Shown here piece by piece: positions 47,385-55,408 of a stretch of DNA of 64,000 nucleotides. The notes beneath the pieces are model-generated. The model had not been told where the DNA came from and made no database searches. It saw only the letters and a program-made list of their open reading frames with translations. This DNA is from Bacteroidota bacterium (GTDB taxonomy: Bacteria; Bacteroidota; Bacteroidia; Bacteroidales; F082): NCBI GenBank assembly GCA_016845175.1, contig JAERTD010000035.1:1-64000 (forward strand), read 5' to 3'. A program made the translations under genes and the position numbers. The stretch's first letter is position 1; each line of letters opens with the position of its first letter.

Positions 47385-47837
47385 TTATAATTCTCCACGA
47401 ATAATCTTCCATGCCAGACTGGCCTGATAACCCTTCTGAACGGCATATTTCACCAGTTTATTATTTCGCCTGTATTCATTGTCATCATCAATTTTCTTAT
47501 GGGCCAATAGCTGTCGTAAGATACCCTGATACTCTTCATCATCGATTTCATTGAGACCCATTTGAATGTATAATTCGGGTACACCTTTTTGGACCAAAGC
47601 ATAGAATATTTTATTCTTGCCCCATTTGTTATTCCTCATTTTCCCAAGAGCAAACGCAATGGCGTATCGTTCCTCATTGATATAATCTTCTTTCTCCAGC
47701 TGATGGATGATCTGCCCTAAGGTTTTCTCAGTAGCTTTCCACTCCTGAAGCTTTGTTTTTATATCAAACATACATCGCTCCTGATAAGAGCAATATTTTC
47801 TGGCTTTTTCCAGTAAGAAACTCGACTCGGGTGACAT
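47385..47837 (-). CDS. recX: RecX-family regulatory protein
   Basis: 150 residues made of three-helix RecX repeats. The blocks LLEKARKYCSYQERCMFDI, LEKEDYINEERYAIAFALGK and WGKNKIFYALVQKGVP match the family. RecX modulates RecA filaments; recA is not in the window. It is upstream of prfB on the same strand, with prfB having its own promoter. Confidence 0.88.
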   Translation of the reverse strand: MSPESSFLLEKARKYCSYQERCMFDIKTKLQEWKATEKTLGQIIHQLEKEDYINEERYAIAFALGKMRNNKWGKNKIFYALVQKGVPELYIQMGLNEIDDEEYQGILRQLLAHKKIDDDNEYRRNNKLVKYAVQKGYQASLAWKIIRGEL

Positions 47838-47939
47838 GGGCTATGGCTTTAAGCATTAAGCCCACAAGATACGAAATATCAAAATATGCCTCCTTTTGCT
47901 GAGGAAGCAATGGAAGGGAATCATAATAAAAACCAACCT

Positions 47940-48407
47940 TTATTCAGTAAAGGTAACTAGTGTTAAATCAAAAACCAACACCGAATTGGCTGGAATTCCC
48001 TGACGGGATCCACTTCCATAGGCCAGGCCTGACGGAATGATTAGTTTGATTTCACCACCAGCACCTATCAACTGCAGCCCTTCCTGCCAACCGCTAATCA
48101 AATTTACCAGGGAGAAGGTAACATCGGTATCCTGATCAAAGGTTTCACCATTGAGCAAATACCCGTGATAGTCAACCGTAATTGTAGAGGTTACTGTAGG
48201 ATGCACCACACCACCTGGCTCATAAATGATATAGTACAAACCACTGGGTGTGAACTGACCTTCCAGCTCATTGGCTTCCACATAATCAAGAATATCAGCT
48301 TCATCGATGGCTGCCTGACTGGGATCTTTCTTACAGGAGGAAAAAGCCATAGCCACGATTAATAATAGGCTTAGTATATATTTGATGTGTATGCTGTACT
48401 GAAACAT
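47940..48407 (-). CDS. FKBP-type peptidyl-prolyl isomerase, lipoprotein
   Basis: 155 residues from the ATG at 48407; a longer ATG at 48536 lies upstream of the promoter and is rejected. A lipoprotein signal peptide ends SSC (Cys25). The FKBP fold is clear in ITVDYHGYLLNGETFDQDTD, LISGWQEGLQLIGAGGEIKL and IIPSGLAYGSGSRQGIPANS. It probably helps fold proteins at the periplasmic face or the outer membrane. Confidence 0.94.
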   Translation of the reverse strand: MFQYSIHIKYILSLLLIVAMAFSSCKKDPSQAAIDEADILDYVEANELEGQFTPSGLYYIIYEPGGVVHPTVTSTITVDYHGYLLNGETFDQDTDVTFSLVNLISGWQEGLQLIGAGGEIKLIIPSGLAYGSGSRQGIPANSVLVFDLTLVTFTE

Positions 48408-48423
48408 AGTAAAGTTTTTTTTG

Positions 48424-48455
48424 CAAAAGTACAGTTTTATGCCAGAAAAACACAA
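48424..48455 (-). promoter_or_regulatory. Promoter of the FKBP lipoprotein gene
   Basis: On the minus strand TTG (48453-48455) and TACTTTTG (48424-48431) are 21 bases apart. The start codon lies 17 bases downstream. Confidence 0.6.
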
Positions 48456-48592
48456 GTCACAGCATGGCATTAACCTCCTATTGATAATTCCTTCAGACCG
48501 ATATATTGTCAAGTCGTTCCGTCCAGAGGTAATCATTTAATAGCTATTTTTACAGCCTCATTATGACAAGCTGTTCACCTAATCTTATGATC

Positions 48593-49180
48593 ATGAAACC
48601 GTATATACTAATACTACTACCTGCCCTGTTCCTGCTTTCCTGTGGATCACTAGATGTGACCAACAACTGGGACAAACAGGTCGATTTCAAATCTTTTGAG
48701 ACGTATAGCCTTTATCCATGGGATAAGCAAAACGACCAAGCCATCAACGAGATCGACAAGAATAACATTATCAATTCTGTCAAAAGTGAGATGGATCGCA
48801 GAGGTTACACCTATAAAGAGAAGGGTGGTGATTTGGTGGTTTCTATTTTTATCGCCCTTCAAAACAAGACCAGCTATCAGGCTTATACCAATCATTATGG
48901 TGGTTGGGCTGGTTATGGTGGAGGCTGGGGTTACTACGGACCCGGATGGTCTTATGGGTACGGATGGGGGCCTGGCTACAGCCATACCACAGTTACCAAA
49001 CACGATTACCTGGACGGCACCTTGGTAATAGATATCTTCAGTGCTACTGACAAAAAACTGATTTGGCAGGGTATTGGTAACGGAGAGGTAGAGCCGGATC
49101 CGGCCAGAAGAGATAAAAGGTTACCCAAAAGCATCTCACATATTTTCCGACGTTACCCCATTCCCAAAAAAGGGCGATAA
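48593..49180 (+). CDS. DUF4136-family lipoprotein
   Basis: 195 residues from the ATG at 48593 (MKPYILILLPALFLLSCGSL); Cys17 is the lipidation site in LLSC. DUF4136 features include FKSFETYSLYPW and IIDS-type C-terminal DGTLVIDIFSATDKKLIWQG. A central GYW-rich tract (residues ~105-140, for example YGGGWGYYGPGWSYGYGWGP) is likely exposed. The role is unknown. TATTTTTA at 48545-48552 is a near -7 element. An earlier ATG at 48563 is too close to it. Confidence 0.88.
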   Translation: MKPYILILLPALFLLSCGSLDVTNNWDKQVDFKSFETYSLYPWDKQNDQAINEIDKNNIINSVKSEMDRRGYTYKEKGGDLVVSIFIALQNKTSYQAYTNHYGGWAGYGGGWGYYGPGWSYGYGWGPGYSHTTVTKHDYLDGTLVIDIFSATDKKLIWQGIGNGEVEPDPARRDKRLPKSISHIFRRYPIPKKGR

Positions 49181-49202
49181 TTATTTGACTTTTATAAGAG
49201 GT

Positions 49203-49892
49203 TTAAGCTTCTTTTAACAATTGCTCTACCAATTTGGGAACCGCAATGCCCGCTTTTTCTTGAATAATCTCAAGATGGCTGATGCCATTAACAGCATAGG
49301 CTTTGGGATCGATATAGTATTTAATGGCCTGATCGCTCACATAATTGATCAAGCCTGCTGCCGGATACACTACCATTGAGGTGCCAATCACCATGCATAT
49401 ATCAGCTTTAACCACCCTTCTGACGGCTTCTTCAATCATGGGAACGGCTTCACCAAACCAGACTATATGTGGCCTGAGTTGATAGCCTTTTTCACAAACA
49501 TCACCCATTTTAACCTCCCAATGATCGCAAGTATAAACCAGATTAGGATCAGCCGTACTTCTTACCTTCTTAAGTTCCCCATGGAGATGAAAAACCTTCG
49601 AAGAGCCAGCTCTTTCGTGTAAATCATCTACATTTTGAGTGATGATCTCCACATCATAAGCTTGTTCTAATGCTGCCAGTGCTATATGTCCTGGATTGGG
49701 CTCCACTTCAAACAATTGTTTGCGTCTTTGGTTGTAAAAGCGCATGACCATTTCAGGGTCTCGATCCCAGGCTTCTGGTGTGGCCACTTCTTCGATGCGG
49801 TGGTTTTCCCAGAGTCCATCATGGTCCCTGAATGTTTTCACACCACTTTCAGCGCTCATGCCTGCCCCTGTTAATACGATTACTTTTTTCAT
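49203..49892 (-). CDS. cobB: Sirtuin, class III NAD-dependent protein deacylase
   Basis: 229 residues from the ATG at 49892, preceded by GGAGG-like sequence. GAGMSAESGVKTFRDHDGLW, QNVDDLHE and the catalytic His104 (FHLHGEL) are intact. Tyr53 and Arg56 form the YxxR motif (RFYNQRR) that marks desuccinylase/demalonylase activity in SIRT5 and CobB. Only two of the usual zinc-site cysteines are seen (YTC, DVC), as in many Bacteroidota sirtuins. It is convergent with the DUF4136 gene. Confidence 0.95.
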   Translation of the reverse strand: MKKVIVLTGAGMSAESGVKTFRDHDGLWENHRIEEVATPEAWDRDPEMVMRFYNQRRKQLFEVEPNPGHIALAALEQAYDVEIITQNVDDLHERAGSSKVFHLHGELKKVRSTADPNLVYTCDHWEVKMGDVCEKGYQLRPHIVWFGEAVPMIEEAVRRVVKADICMVIGTSMVVYPAAGLINYVSDQAIKYYIDPKAYAVNGISHLEIIQEKAGIAVPKLVEQLLKEA

Positions 49893-49988
49893 GGGTTGAC
49901 CTCCTTGCAAATGTGTTGAACAATGGATTTTCTGATCCTTAAAGGTAGTGTATTCTGTTTTTAATTAAAGATCTTTAAGTATGTCAGG

Positions 49989-50016
49989 TCATCGGATGAT
50001 TGGATTCATCCGATGA
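49989..50016. repeat. Two adjacent palindromic sites, candidate operator or hairpin upstream of the sirtuin gene
   Basis: TCATCGGATGA (49989-49999) and TCATCCGATGA (50006-50016) are perfect inverted copies around a six-base spacer. Each is itself a palindrome around its central base (TCATC-N-GATGA), with centres 17 bases apart. No T-run follows, so it is not a standard terminator. Confidence 0.5.
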
Positions 50017-50036
50017 ATAACAGGAAATTATGGCAT

Positions 50037-50062
50037 AAAAAAAGCGCCCCTAGCAGGGCGCT
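50037..50062 (-). terminator. Intrinsic terminator after mdh
   Basis: Arms AGCGCCC (50043-50049) and GGGCGCT (50056-50062) form a 7-bp stem; on the minus strand it is followed by seven T residues. Confidence 0.85.
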
Positions 50063-50108
50063 AAAGCCTAAATAAGAATCGCAACCATTAATGATTCAGG
50101 CTTAAATT

Positions 50109-51047
50109 TTAAAATAACTTCATATCATCAAGCACCTTCATGACGGATTTCACTGAATCTGATGAGGTGGTCAATAGTTTCTTCTCTTCCTTATTGAGAT
50201 CAATTTCAATAATTTCCTCGATACCGTTCTTACCCAGTTTCACTGGCACGCCCAAATATACATCTTTCAATCCATATTCGCCATTGAGTTTGGCACAAAC
50301 CGGTATGATTCTTTTCTGGTCGTCAACAATAGCTTCTACCATTTGAGCTGCTGCAGCCCCCGGAGCATACCACGCTGATGTACCCATAAGGTTCACCAAC
50401 TCGCCGCCACCTTTTTTCGTTCTCTCCACAATTTTGTCAAGCTCATCCTGACCCAGCAACTGGGTAACAGGGATACCGTTTACAGAGGTATAACGTGGTA
50501 ATGGCACCATGGTATCCCCATGACCACCCATAAGCAGGGCATGAATATCATTGGGCAATACCTCCAGGGCATTGGCAATAAACGCACGATACCTACCAGT
50601 ATCAAGGGTTCCTGCCATACCAAATACCTTTTGAGAAGGTTTGTTAGAAGCAAGAAACGCCGCATAGGTCATCACATCAAGGGGGTTACTCACTACAATA
50701 ATGATGGCATCAGGCGAGTATTTTATGGCTTTTTCGGTAACCTCTTTAACAATTCCAGCATTGGTTTTAATCAGATCATCACGTGACATGCCTGGTTTTC
50801 TTGGAAGCCCTGAGGTGATTACAATTACACCTGAACCTTTGGTAGCCAGATAGTCATTGGTCACACCCTTTACGCGGGTGTTGAAGTGCATGATTGGAGC
50901 TGTTTGCCATATATCCAATGCCTTACCTTCAGCAATACCTTCTTTTATATCTACTATGACAACTTCTTTAGCCAGATCTTTCTGTGCAATTACATTGGCA
51001 CATGTTGCACCAACATTACCAGCACCAATTACAGTTATCTTATCCAT
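50109..51047 (-). CDS. mdh: Malate dehydrogenase, LDH-like type
   Basis: 312 residues from the ATG at 51047 (MDKITVIGAGNVGATCANVI). The longer ATG start at 51086 adds a lysine-rich stretch foreign to the family and sits almost on the -7 element, so it is rejected. GAGNVGATCA binds NAD, ITSGLPRKPGMSRDDL contains the substrate loop Arg, and MGGHGDTMVPLPRY holds the catalytic His. It interconverts malate and oxaloacetate in the TCA cycle. Confidence 0.97.
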   Translation of the reverse strand: MDKITVIGAGNVGATCANVIAQKDLAKEVVIVDIKEGIAEGKALDIWQTAPIMHFNTRVKGVTNDYLATKGSGVIVITSGLPRKPGMSRDDLIKTNAGIVKEVTEKAIKYSPDAIIIVVSNPLDVMTYAAFLASNKPSQKVFGMAGTLDTGRYRAFIANALEVLPNDIHALLMGGHGDTMVPLPRYTSVNGIPVTQLLGQDELDKIVERTKKGGGELVNLMGTSAWYAPGAAAAQMVEAIVDDQKRIIPVCAKLNGEYGLKDVYLGVPVKLGKNGIEEIIEIDLNKEEKKLLTTSSDSVKSVMKVLDDMKLF

Positions 51048-51091
51048 TTTCTTCTTAGTTTTTTTAGGTTTCTTGACTTTAATCACAAATA

Positions 51092-51099
51092 CAAAAGTA
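51092..51099 (-). promoter_or_regulatory. -7 promoter element for mdh
   Basis: The minus strand reads TACTTTTG, an exact match. It is 44 bases before the ATG at 51047 but only five before the ATG at 51086. Confidence 0.5.
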
Positions 51100-51212
51100 A
51101 TAATTATTGTTTATGATTTATCATGGCTGAACATGACATCAAATACCAAGAGATATTTAGATTTATCTCTAAATTATTACATGAGAACCTAAGCCAAAAT
51201 AGTTTCAGGAAT

Positions 51213-52349
51213 TTAATTCAACAGACTGAAAGCGGCATCCAAATACTCATAAACATCTGTGGGATGGGCACCGAAATATTCTGTGCTACGCTCGTGCCCC
51301 AAACGGACCACTACGGCTTTTTTTTCCTTAATGGCAAAAACATATTGCCCTAATATACCTCTCATGAATGGTATCTGATAACCTTTGTAATTAACAATCC
51401 ACCATTGGTAACCATAAAAATCAACTTCTTTGCCAGTATCGATATCTGTCAGATAGGAAGCTGGGCTGGTAGCTTCGTTCAAATATGAGGAAGAGATCAC
51501 TTTTTGATTATTCCAGTAACCATTATTCAACACCAACTGTCCAAAACGGGCAAAATCACGAGCATTTGAATTGAAACAACAATAAGCTTTTTCCATGCCA
51601 TCCTCATGATCCAGAGACCAAAGGGCATCCTGTTCAGCTCCCATGGGATTCCAGAGCTTTCTGGTGGCGTAATCACTGATTCGTTCTCCAGTAGCTGACT
51701 GAACCACCATGGCAAGGACTTCGGTATCACCACTTAAATAATTGAACACCTTACCCGGTTCATCAACCACCTCAAGACGCTCGATAAGGGCTTCAAGATC
51801 TGTTCCATAATAAGCTTCCGTGGTCATTGAAAAAGGAGTGGTATATTGCTCATCCCAATTCAGACCCGAACTCATAGTAAGCAGATGCCGGATGCTGATT
51901 TCAAACTTCCTGCCACTTTTAAATGAAGGCAAAAAATCACCCACCTTTTGATCCAGGCTGTTAATCTTGCCCTCATCAAGAACAAGCCCCACCAGCAGGG
52001 AAACGACACTCTTCGCGGCACTGAAGGAGTTGGAAAGAGATTGGGCATCAAAACCATCCCAATAGGTTTCATGAAGAATGGCTGAGTCCTGAACCACCAA
52101 AAAGGCAATAGTTCCAAGATCTTCCATTTTCTGCACCATGGACTCTCCCAATTCCTGACTATTATAGGCTGCACTCGTATTCCATGGTCCCGGTTCTCTG
52201 GCCTCTATCCTTCTGTTTTCAAATATTTTATAGTCCTCAATCCCGGGTTTCCCGTGTTGCAGAGCAGTCAAAACATAAGCAGGGGTAATGCCCATTATTG
52301 TGGCAACAATCCCGATAAGAATCAATAAAACAAGGCGTGATTTTTTCAT
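51213..52349 (-). CDS. Serine hydrolase of the class C beta-lactamase/penicillin-binding fold
   Basis: 378 residues from the ATG at 52349 (MKKSRLVLLILIGIVATIMG). An N-terminal signal anchor, then the active-site SxxK motif at 110-113 (SFSAAKSVVSLLVG) and a Tyr motif (FNYLSGDTEVLAMVV) where YxN would be. Substrates in this broad family range from peptides and esters to beta-lactams; no specific one is implied. It is downstream of maeB but a terminator separates them. Confidence 0.88.
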   Translation of the reverse strand: MKKSRLVLLILIGIVATIMGITPAYVLTALQHGKPGIEDYKIFENRRIEAREPGPWNTSAAYNSQELGESMVQKMEDLGTIAFLVVQDSAILHETYWDGFDAQSLSNSFSAAKSVVSLLVGLVLDEGKINSLDQKVGDFLPSFKSGRKFEISIRHLLTMSSGLNWDEQYTTPFSMTTEAYYGTDLEALIERLEVVDEPGKVFNYLSGDTEVLAMVVQSATGERISDYATRKLWNPMGAEQDALWSLDHEDGMEKAYCCFNSNARDFARFGQLVLNNGYWNNQKVISSSYLNEATSPASYLTDIDTGKEVDFYGYQWWIVNYKGYQIPFMRGILGQYVFAIKEKKAVVVRLGHERSTEYFGAHPTDVYEYLDAAFSLLN

Positions 52350-52375
52350 AGGTTGTGTGGTTTCCTTGGCTTGCA

Positions 52376-52417
52376 AAATAAAAAAAACTGTCCCAATTAT
52401 AGCTAAAGGGACAGTTT
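52376..52417 (-). terminator. Intrinsic terminator after maeB
   Basis: Arms AAAACTGTCCC (52383-52393) and GGGACAGTTTT (52407-52417) form an 11-bp stem with a 13-base loop, followed on the minus strand by a further T-run. It lies 21 bases after the maeB stop. Confidence 0.85.
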
Positions 52418-52438
52418 TAAATTATAAGAGTGGCTCAA

Positions 52439-54700
52439 TTAGCGTTGAGCATCCATTACGGCGATCATAATCATATTAACGATCTCATTCACACCGCTAC
52501 CCATCTGCAAGACCTGCACCGGTTTTTTCATTCCGGTAAGCACTGGCCCAATGATCTCATAGCCTGCAGTTTCCCGCATCACTTTATGCGAGATATTGGC
52601 AGAAGACAAATTGGGGAATACCAATACATTGGCAGTTTGCCCATCGAGTTTACAAAACGGAAAGTTTTCTTTCATCAGCTCTGCATTCAGGGCAACACCA
52701 GCCTGCATTTCGCCATCCACCTTCAAATCGGGATGCTCCTTGTGCAAGGTTTCAACCACTGATTTCAGTCGGTCATTGAGTTCACCTTTAACAGAACCAA
52801 AATTGGAATAGGAAACAATGGCTACTCTGGGATCCACGGAAAAGCGCTTGGCTTCATCAGCAATCTGAAGCGTGATGGCAATCAGATCTTCTTTGGTAGG
52901 TTCCTTATTAACGGTACAATCACCAAGGAATATTGGGCCATCCTTTGCATTCACAATATAAATACCACTTACCACTTTTTCGGTTTCTTTCTTACCGATT
53001 ACCTGCAATGAGGGTCTGATGGAATCAGGATAATTTCTTGTCAAACCTGTGAGCATGGCATCTGCATAACCAGTTTCGACCATCATAGGGGCAAAATAGT
53101 TGCGGTGCATCATGGCATCCTGAGCAGCAGTTAAGGTCATCCCATTGCGCTTTTGCTTTTCAAACAATAGCTGAGCATATTCCTGCCTTCTCAATTTCTC
53201 TTTATCAGACTTATTGTCGATAATCTCCACTCCGTTAAGCTCCAATTCATTTTCCTGAATCATATCCCGGATGACTTTCTCATCTCCCAATAAGATAGGT
53301 TCAGCAAGTTTCTCGTTACAGATAATCTCGGCTGCCTTCAGCATATTGTAACGTTGGGCTTCAGCAAGTACTACTTTCTTAGGACTTCTTCTACAAGCCG
53401 CTTTTAGCTGACGTTTCAAATTATTGGTCAGCCCGAGCCTGCTTTGAAGTTCCAAAGTATAGGCATCCCAATCTGTAATTGGGTTCTTGGCTACACCTGA
53501 TTCCATAGCAGCTCTGGCCACTGCGGGAGCCACTTTCTCAATGAGTCGTGGATCGGTCGGCTTAGGTATGATATATTCCTTACCAAATTTCAGGTTCTGA
53601 ACTCTAAAGGCAATATTTACTTCTTCGGGAACAGGTTCCTTGGCCAATTCAGCCAGTGCTTTGGAGGCCGCCAATTTCATGGCATCATTAATCTCCGTGG
53701 CTCTCACATCAAGTGCGCCTCTGAAGATGAAAGGAAATCCCAATACATTGTTTATCTGGTTAGGGAAGTCGGAACGTCCGGTGGCCATGATGATGTCGTC
53801 CCTGGTAGCCATAGCCTCGTCATAAGGTATTTCCGGATTGGGATTGGCCAATGCAAATACAATGGGATTCTTGTTCATCGATAGCAACATTTCCTGCTTG
53901 AATACACCTCCGATGGAGAGTCCCAAAAACATATCACAACCCTTAACAGCTTCTTCAAGTGTATGGACAGGCTTGTCGGTAACAAATCGCTTTTTGGTAT
54001 CATTCAGGTCTGTGCGGTCTTTATGGAGTACACCACGGCTGTCAAGCATGATAATATTCTCAGGCTTGGCCCCCAATTGAATATACAGTTCAGTACAGGA
54101 AATTGAAGCCGCTCCGGCACCATTCACTACAATCACCAGGTCTTCAATTTTCTTTTTATTGATTTCAAGGGCATTTAATAAACCGGCAGCGGTGATAATG
54201 GCAGTACCGTGCTGGTCGTCATGCATAATAGGAATGGTCAGTTCCTCCTTAAGACGTTTTTCAATTTCAAAACACTCTGGAGCTTTGATGTCCTCAAGGT
54301 TGATACCACCAAATGTGGGTGCGATGGCTTTCACTGTCTGGATGAATTTATCGATATCTGTTTCATCAACTTCGATATCAAACACATCAATATCAGCAAA
54401 TACTTTGAAGAGCAGACCCTTACCTTCCATTACAGGTTTACCTGCTTCCGGTCCAATATTTCCAAGGCCCAAAACCGCAGTTCCATTGGAAATAACAGCT
54501 ACAAGGTTTCCCTTGGCAGTATACTTGTAAACGTCTTCAACATTTTTATCGATGGCCAGGCATGGGTCAGCAACTCCGGGGGTATAAGCCAGCGATAAAT
54601 CTCTTTGGGTTTCATAAGGCTTGGTGGGGATGACTTCTATCTTCCCGGGCCGGCCCAATGCATGATAATTAAATGCATCTTTTCTAAATAATTTGTCCAT
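52439..54700 (-). CDS. maeB: NADP-dependent malic enzyme with phosphotransacetylase-like C-terminal domain
   Basis: 753 residues. Residues ~1-430 are the malic enzyme: YTPGVADPCLAID, the catalytic-site block IMHDDQHGTAIITAAGLLNA and the nucleotide loop VVNGAGAASISCTELYIQLG. Residues ~430-753 are a phosphotransacetylase-like domain (FLGDCTVNKEPTKEDLIAI; GPVLTGMKKPVQVLQMGSGV), which in MaeB proteins senses acetyl-CoA rather than catalysing. It oxidatively decarboxylates malate to pyruvate making NADPH. It is divergent from the MobB-like gene. Confidence 0.97.
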   Translation of the reverse strand: MDKLFRKDAFNYHALGRPGKIEVIPTKPYETQRDLSLAYTPGVADPCLAIDKNVEDVYKYTAKGNLVAVISNGTAVLGLGNIGPEAGKPVMEGKGLLFKVFADIDVFDIEVDETDIDKFIQTVKAIAPTFGGINLEDIKAPECFEIEKRLKEELTIPIMHDDQHGTAIITAAGLLNALEINKKKIEDLVIVVNGAGAASISCTELYIQLGAKPENIIMLDSRGVLHKDRTDLNDTKKRFVTDKPVHTLEEAVKGCDMFLGLSIGGVFKQEMLLSMNKNPIVFALANPNPEIPYDEAMATRDDIIMATGRSDFPNQINNVLGFPFIFRGALDVRATEINDAMKLAASKALAELAKEPVPEEVNIAFRVQNLKFGKEYIIPKPTDPRLIEKVAPAVARAAMESGVAKNPITDWDAYTLELQSRLGLTNNLKRQLKAACRRSPKKVVLAEAQRYNMLKAAEIICNEKLAEPILLGDEKVIRDMIQENELELNGVEIIDNKSDKEKLRRQEYAQLLFEKQKRNGMTLTAAQDAMMHRNYFAPMMVETGYADAMLTGLTRNYPDSIRPSLQVIGKKETEKVVSGIYIVNAKDGPIFLGDCTVNKEPTKEDLIAITLQIADEAKRFSVDPRVAIVSYSNFGSVKGELNDRLKSVVETLHKEHPDLKVDGEMQAGVALNAELMKENFPFCKLDGQTANVLVFPNLSSANISHKVMRETAGYEIIGPVLTGMKKPVQVLQMGSGVNEIVNMIMIAVMDAQR

Positions 54701-54720
54701 TTTAGCAGGTTTTAACCATA

Positions 54721-54728
54721 CAAAGTTA
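54721..54728 (-). promoter_or_regulatory. -7 promoter element for maeB
   Basis: The minus strand reads TAACTTTG, an exact match, 20 bases before the maeB ATG. Confidence 0.5.
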
Positions 54729-54748
54729 GGATTTATAACCTCTTAATT

Positions 54749-54775
54749 ATTAACAGATTTAGTTTTTCTGTTAAT
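54749..54775. repeat. Inverted repeat between divergent promoters
   Basis: ATTAACAG (54749-54756) and CTGTTAAT (54768-54775) are perfect inverted arms with an 11-base spacer. The site lies between the -7 elements of maeB and the MobB-like gene, so a shared operator is possible. Confidence 0.45.
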
Positions 54776-54798
54776 TAATAAACAGTCTAAATATTGAT

Positions 54799-54806
54799 TA
54801 TTTTTG
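54799..54806 (+). promoter_or_regulatory. -7 promoter element for the MobB-like gene
   Basis: TATTTTTG matches the consensus exactly, 22 bases before the ATG at 54829. Confidence 0.5.
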
Positions 54807-54828
54807 GGGCCAAAATACAGGGTGAATC

Positions 54829-55377
54829 ATGAAAAAAATACCTCAACTAATTTTAATTGGCGGAACTGGAAGAAATGTTGGAAAAACAACCCTTGCCAGT
54901 AAAATAATCGGTCATTTTTCGGCTCAATATCCCATCAGTGGATTAAAAATTTCAAACGTCAAACCAGGTGATGAACATTTGCATGGTTTTCACGAAACCC
55001 AATTGAAGAAAAACTATGTGATCTCTCAGGAAACTGAGAAGGGACATAAAGACAGCCAACGATTTTTGGTGGAAGGCGCCAGGAGTTCATGGTATCTGAG
55101 AACAAAAGATGAACATCTGGAAGAGGCATTTAATGATTTCAGTGAGCAAATGGAACATGAGCAGCTTGTGGTTTGCGAATCATACACCCTCAGAAATTAT
55201 GTGGAGCCTGGTCTTTTTATTATGATCCAGGATGCTTTTGACAAGGAAGAAAAACCCAATTTGGATGCCCAGTTAAAAAAAGCAGATGTGGTGATCAATG
55301 CATTGGATTCTAAAGCCATTGAGGATCTCATCGAGAGCCTAAAAATTAGTGATGGCCAATGGGTGCTCAGCGCCTGA
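54829..55377 (+). CDS. MobB-like P-loop NTPase
   Basis: 182 residues. Walker A GGTGRNVGKTTLASKIIG is at residues ~11-28. The segment GHKDSQRFLVEGARSSWYLR resembles the MobB region that follows switch I, and VVCESYTLRNYVEPG may be the Walker B strand. MobB helps deliver GTP or molybdopterin in cofactor synthesis, but no other molybdenum-cofactor gene is nearby, so the role may differ. It is a single gene with its own promoter, convergent with the sulfatase. Confidence 0.65.
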   Translation: MKKIPQLILIGGTGRNVGKTTLASKIIGHFSAQYPISGLKISNVKPGDEHLHGFHETQLKKNYVISQETEKGHKDSQRFLVEGARSSWYLRTKDEHLEEAFNDFSEQMEHEQLVVCESYTLRNYVEPGLFIMIQDAFDKEEKPNLDAQLKKADVVINALDSKAIEDLIESLKISDGQWVLSA

Positions 55378-55408
55378 ACCCAGGCTCATTAGATCCCACA
55401 AAGCCCGC

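Noticed and set aside
47213-47446. A separate 77-codon gene upstream of the prfB main frame
   Set aside because: Its last 21 codons are the true prfB start; the part before them is not coding.
51213-52349. A dedicated beta-lactamase resistance gene
   Set aside because: The SxxK fold is present, but the family is broad, and the sequence does not show beta-lactam specificity.
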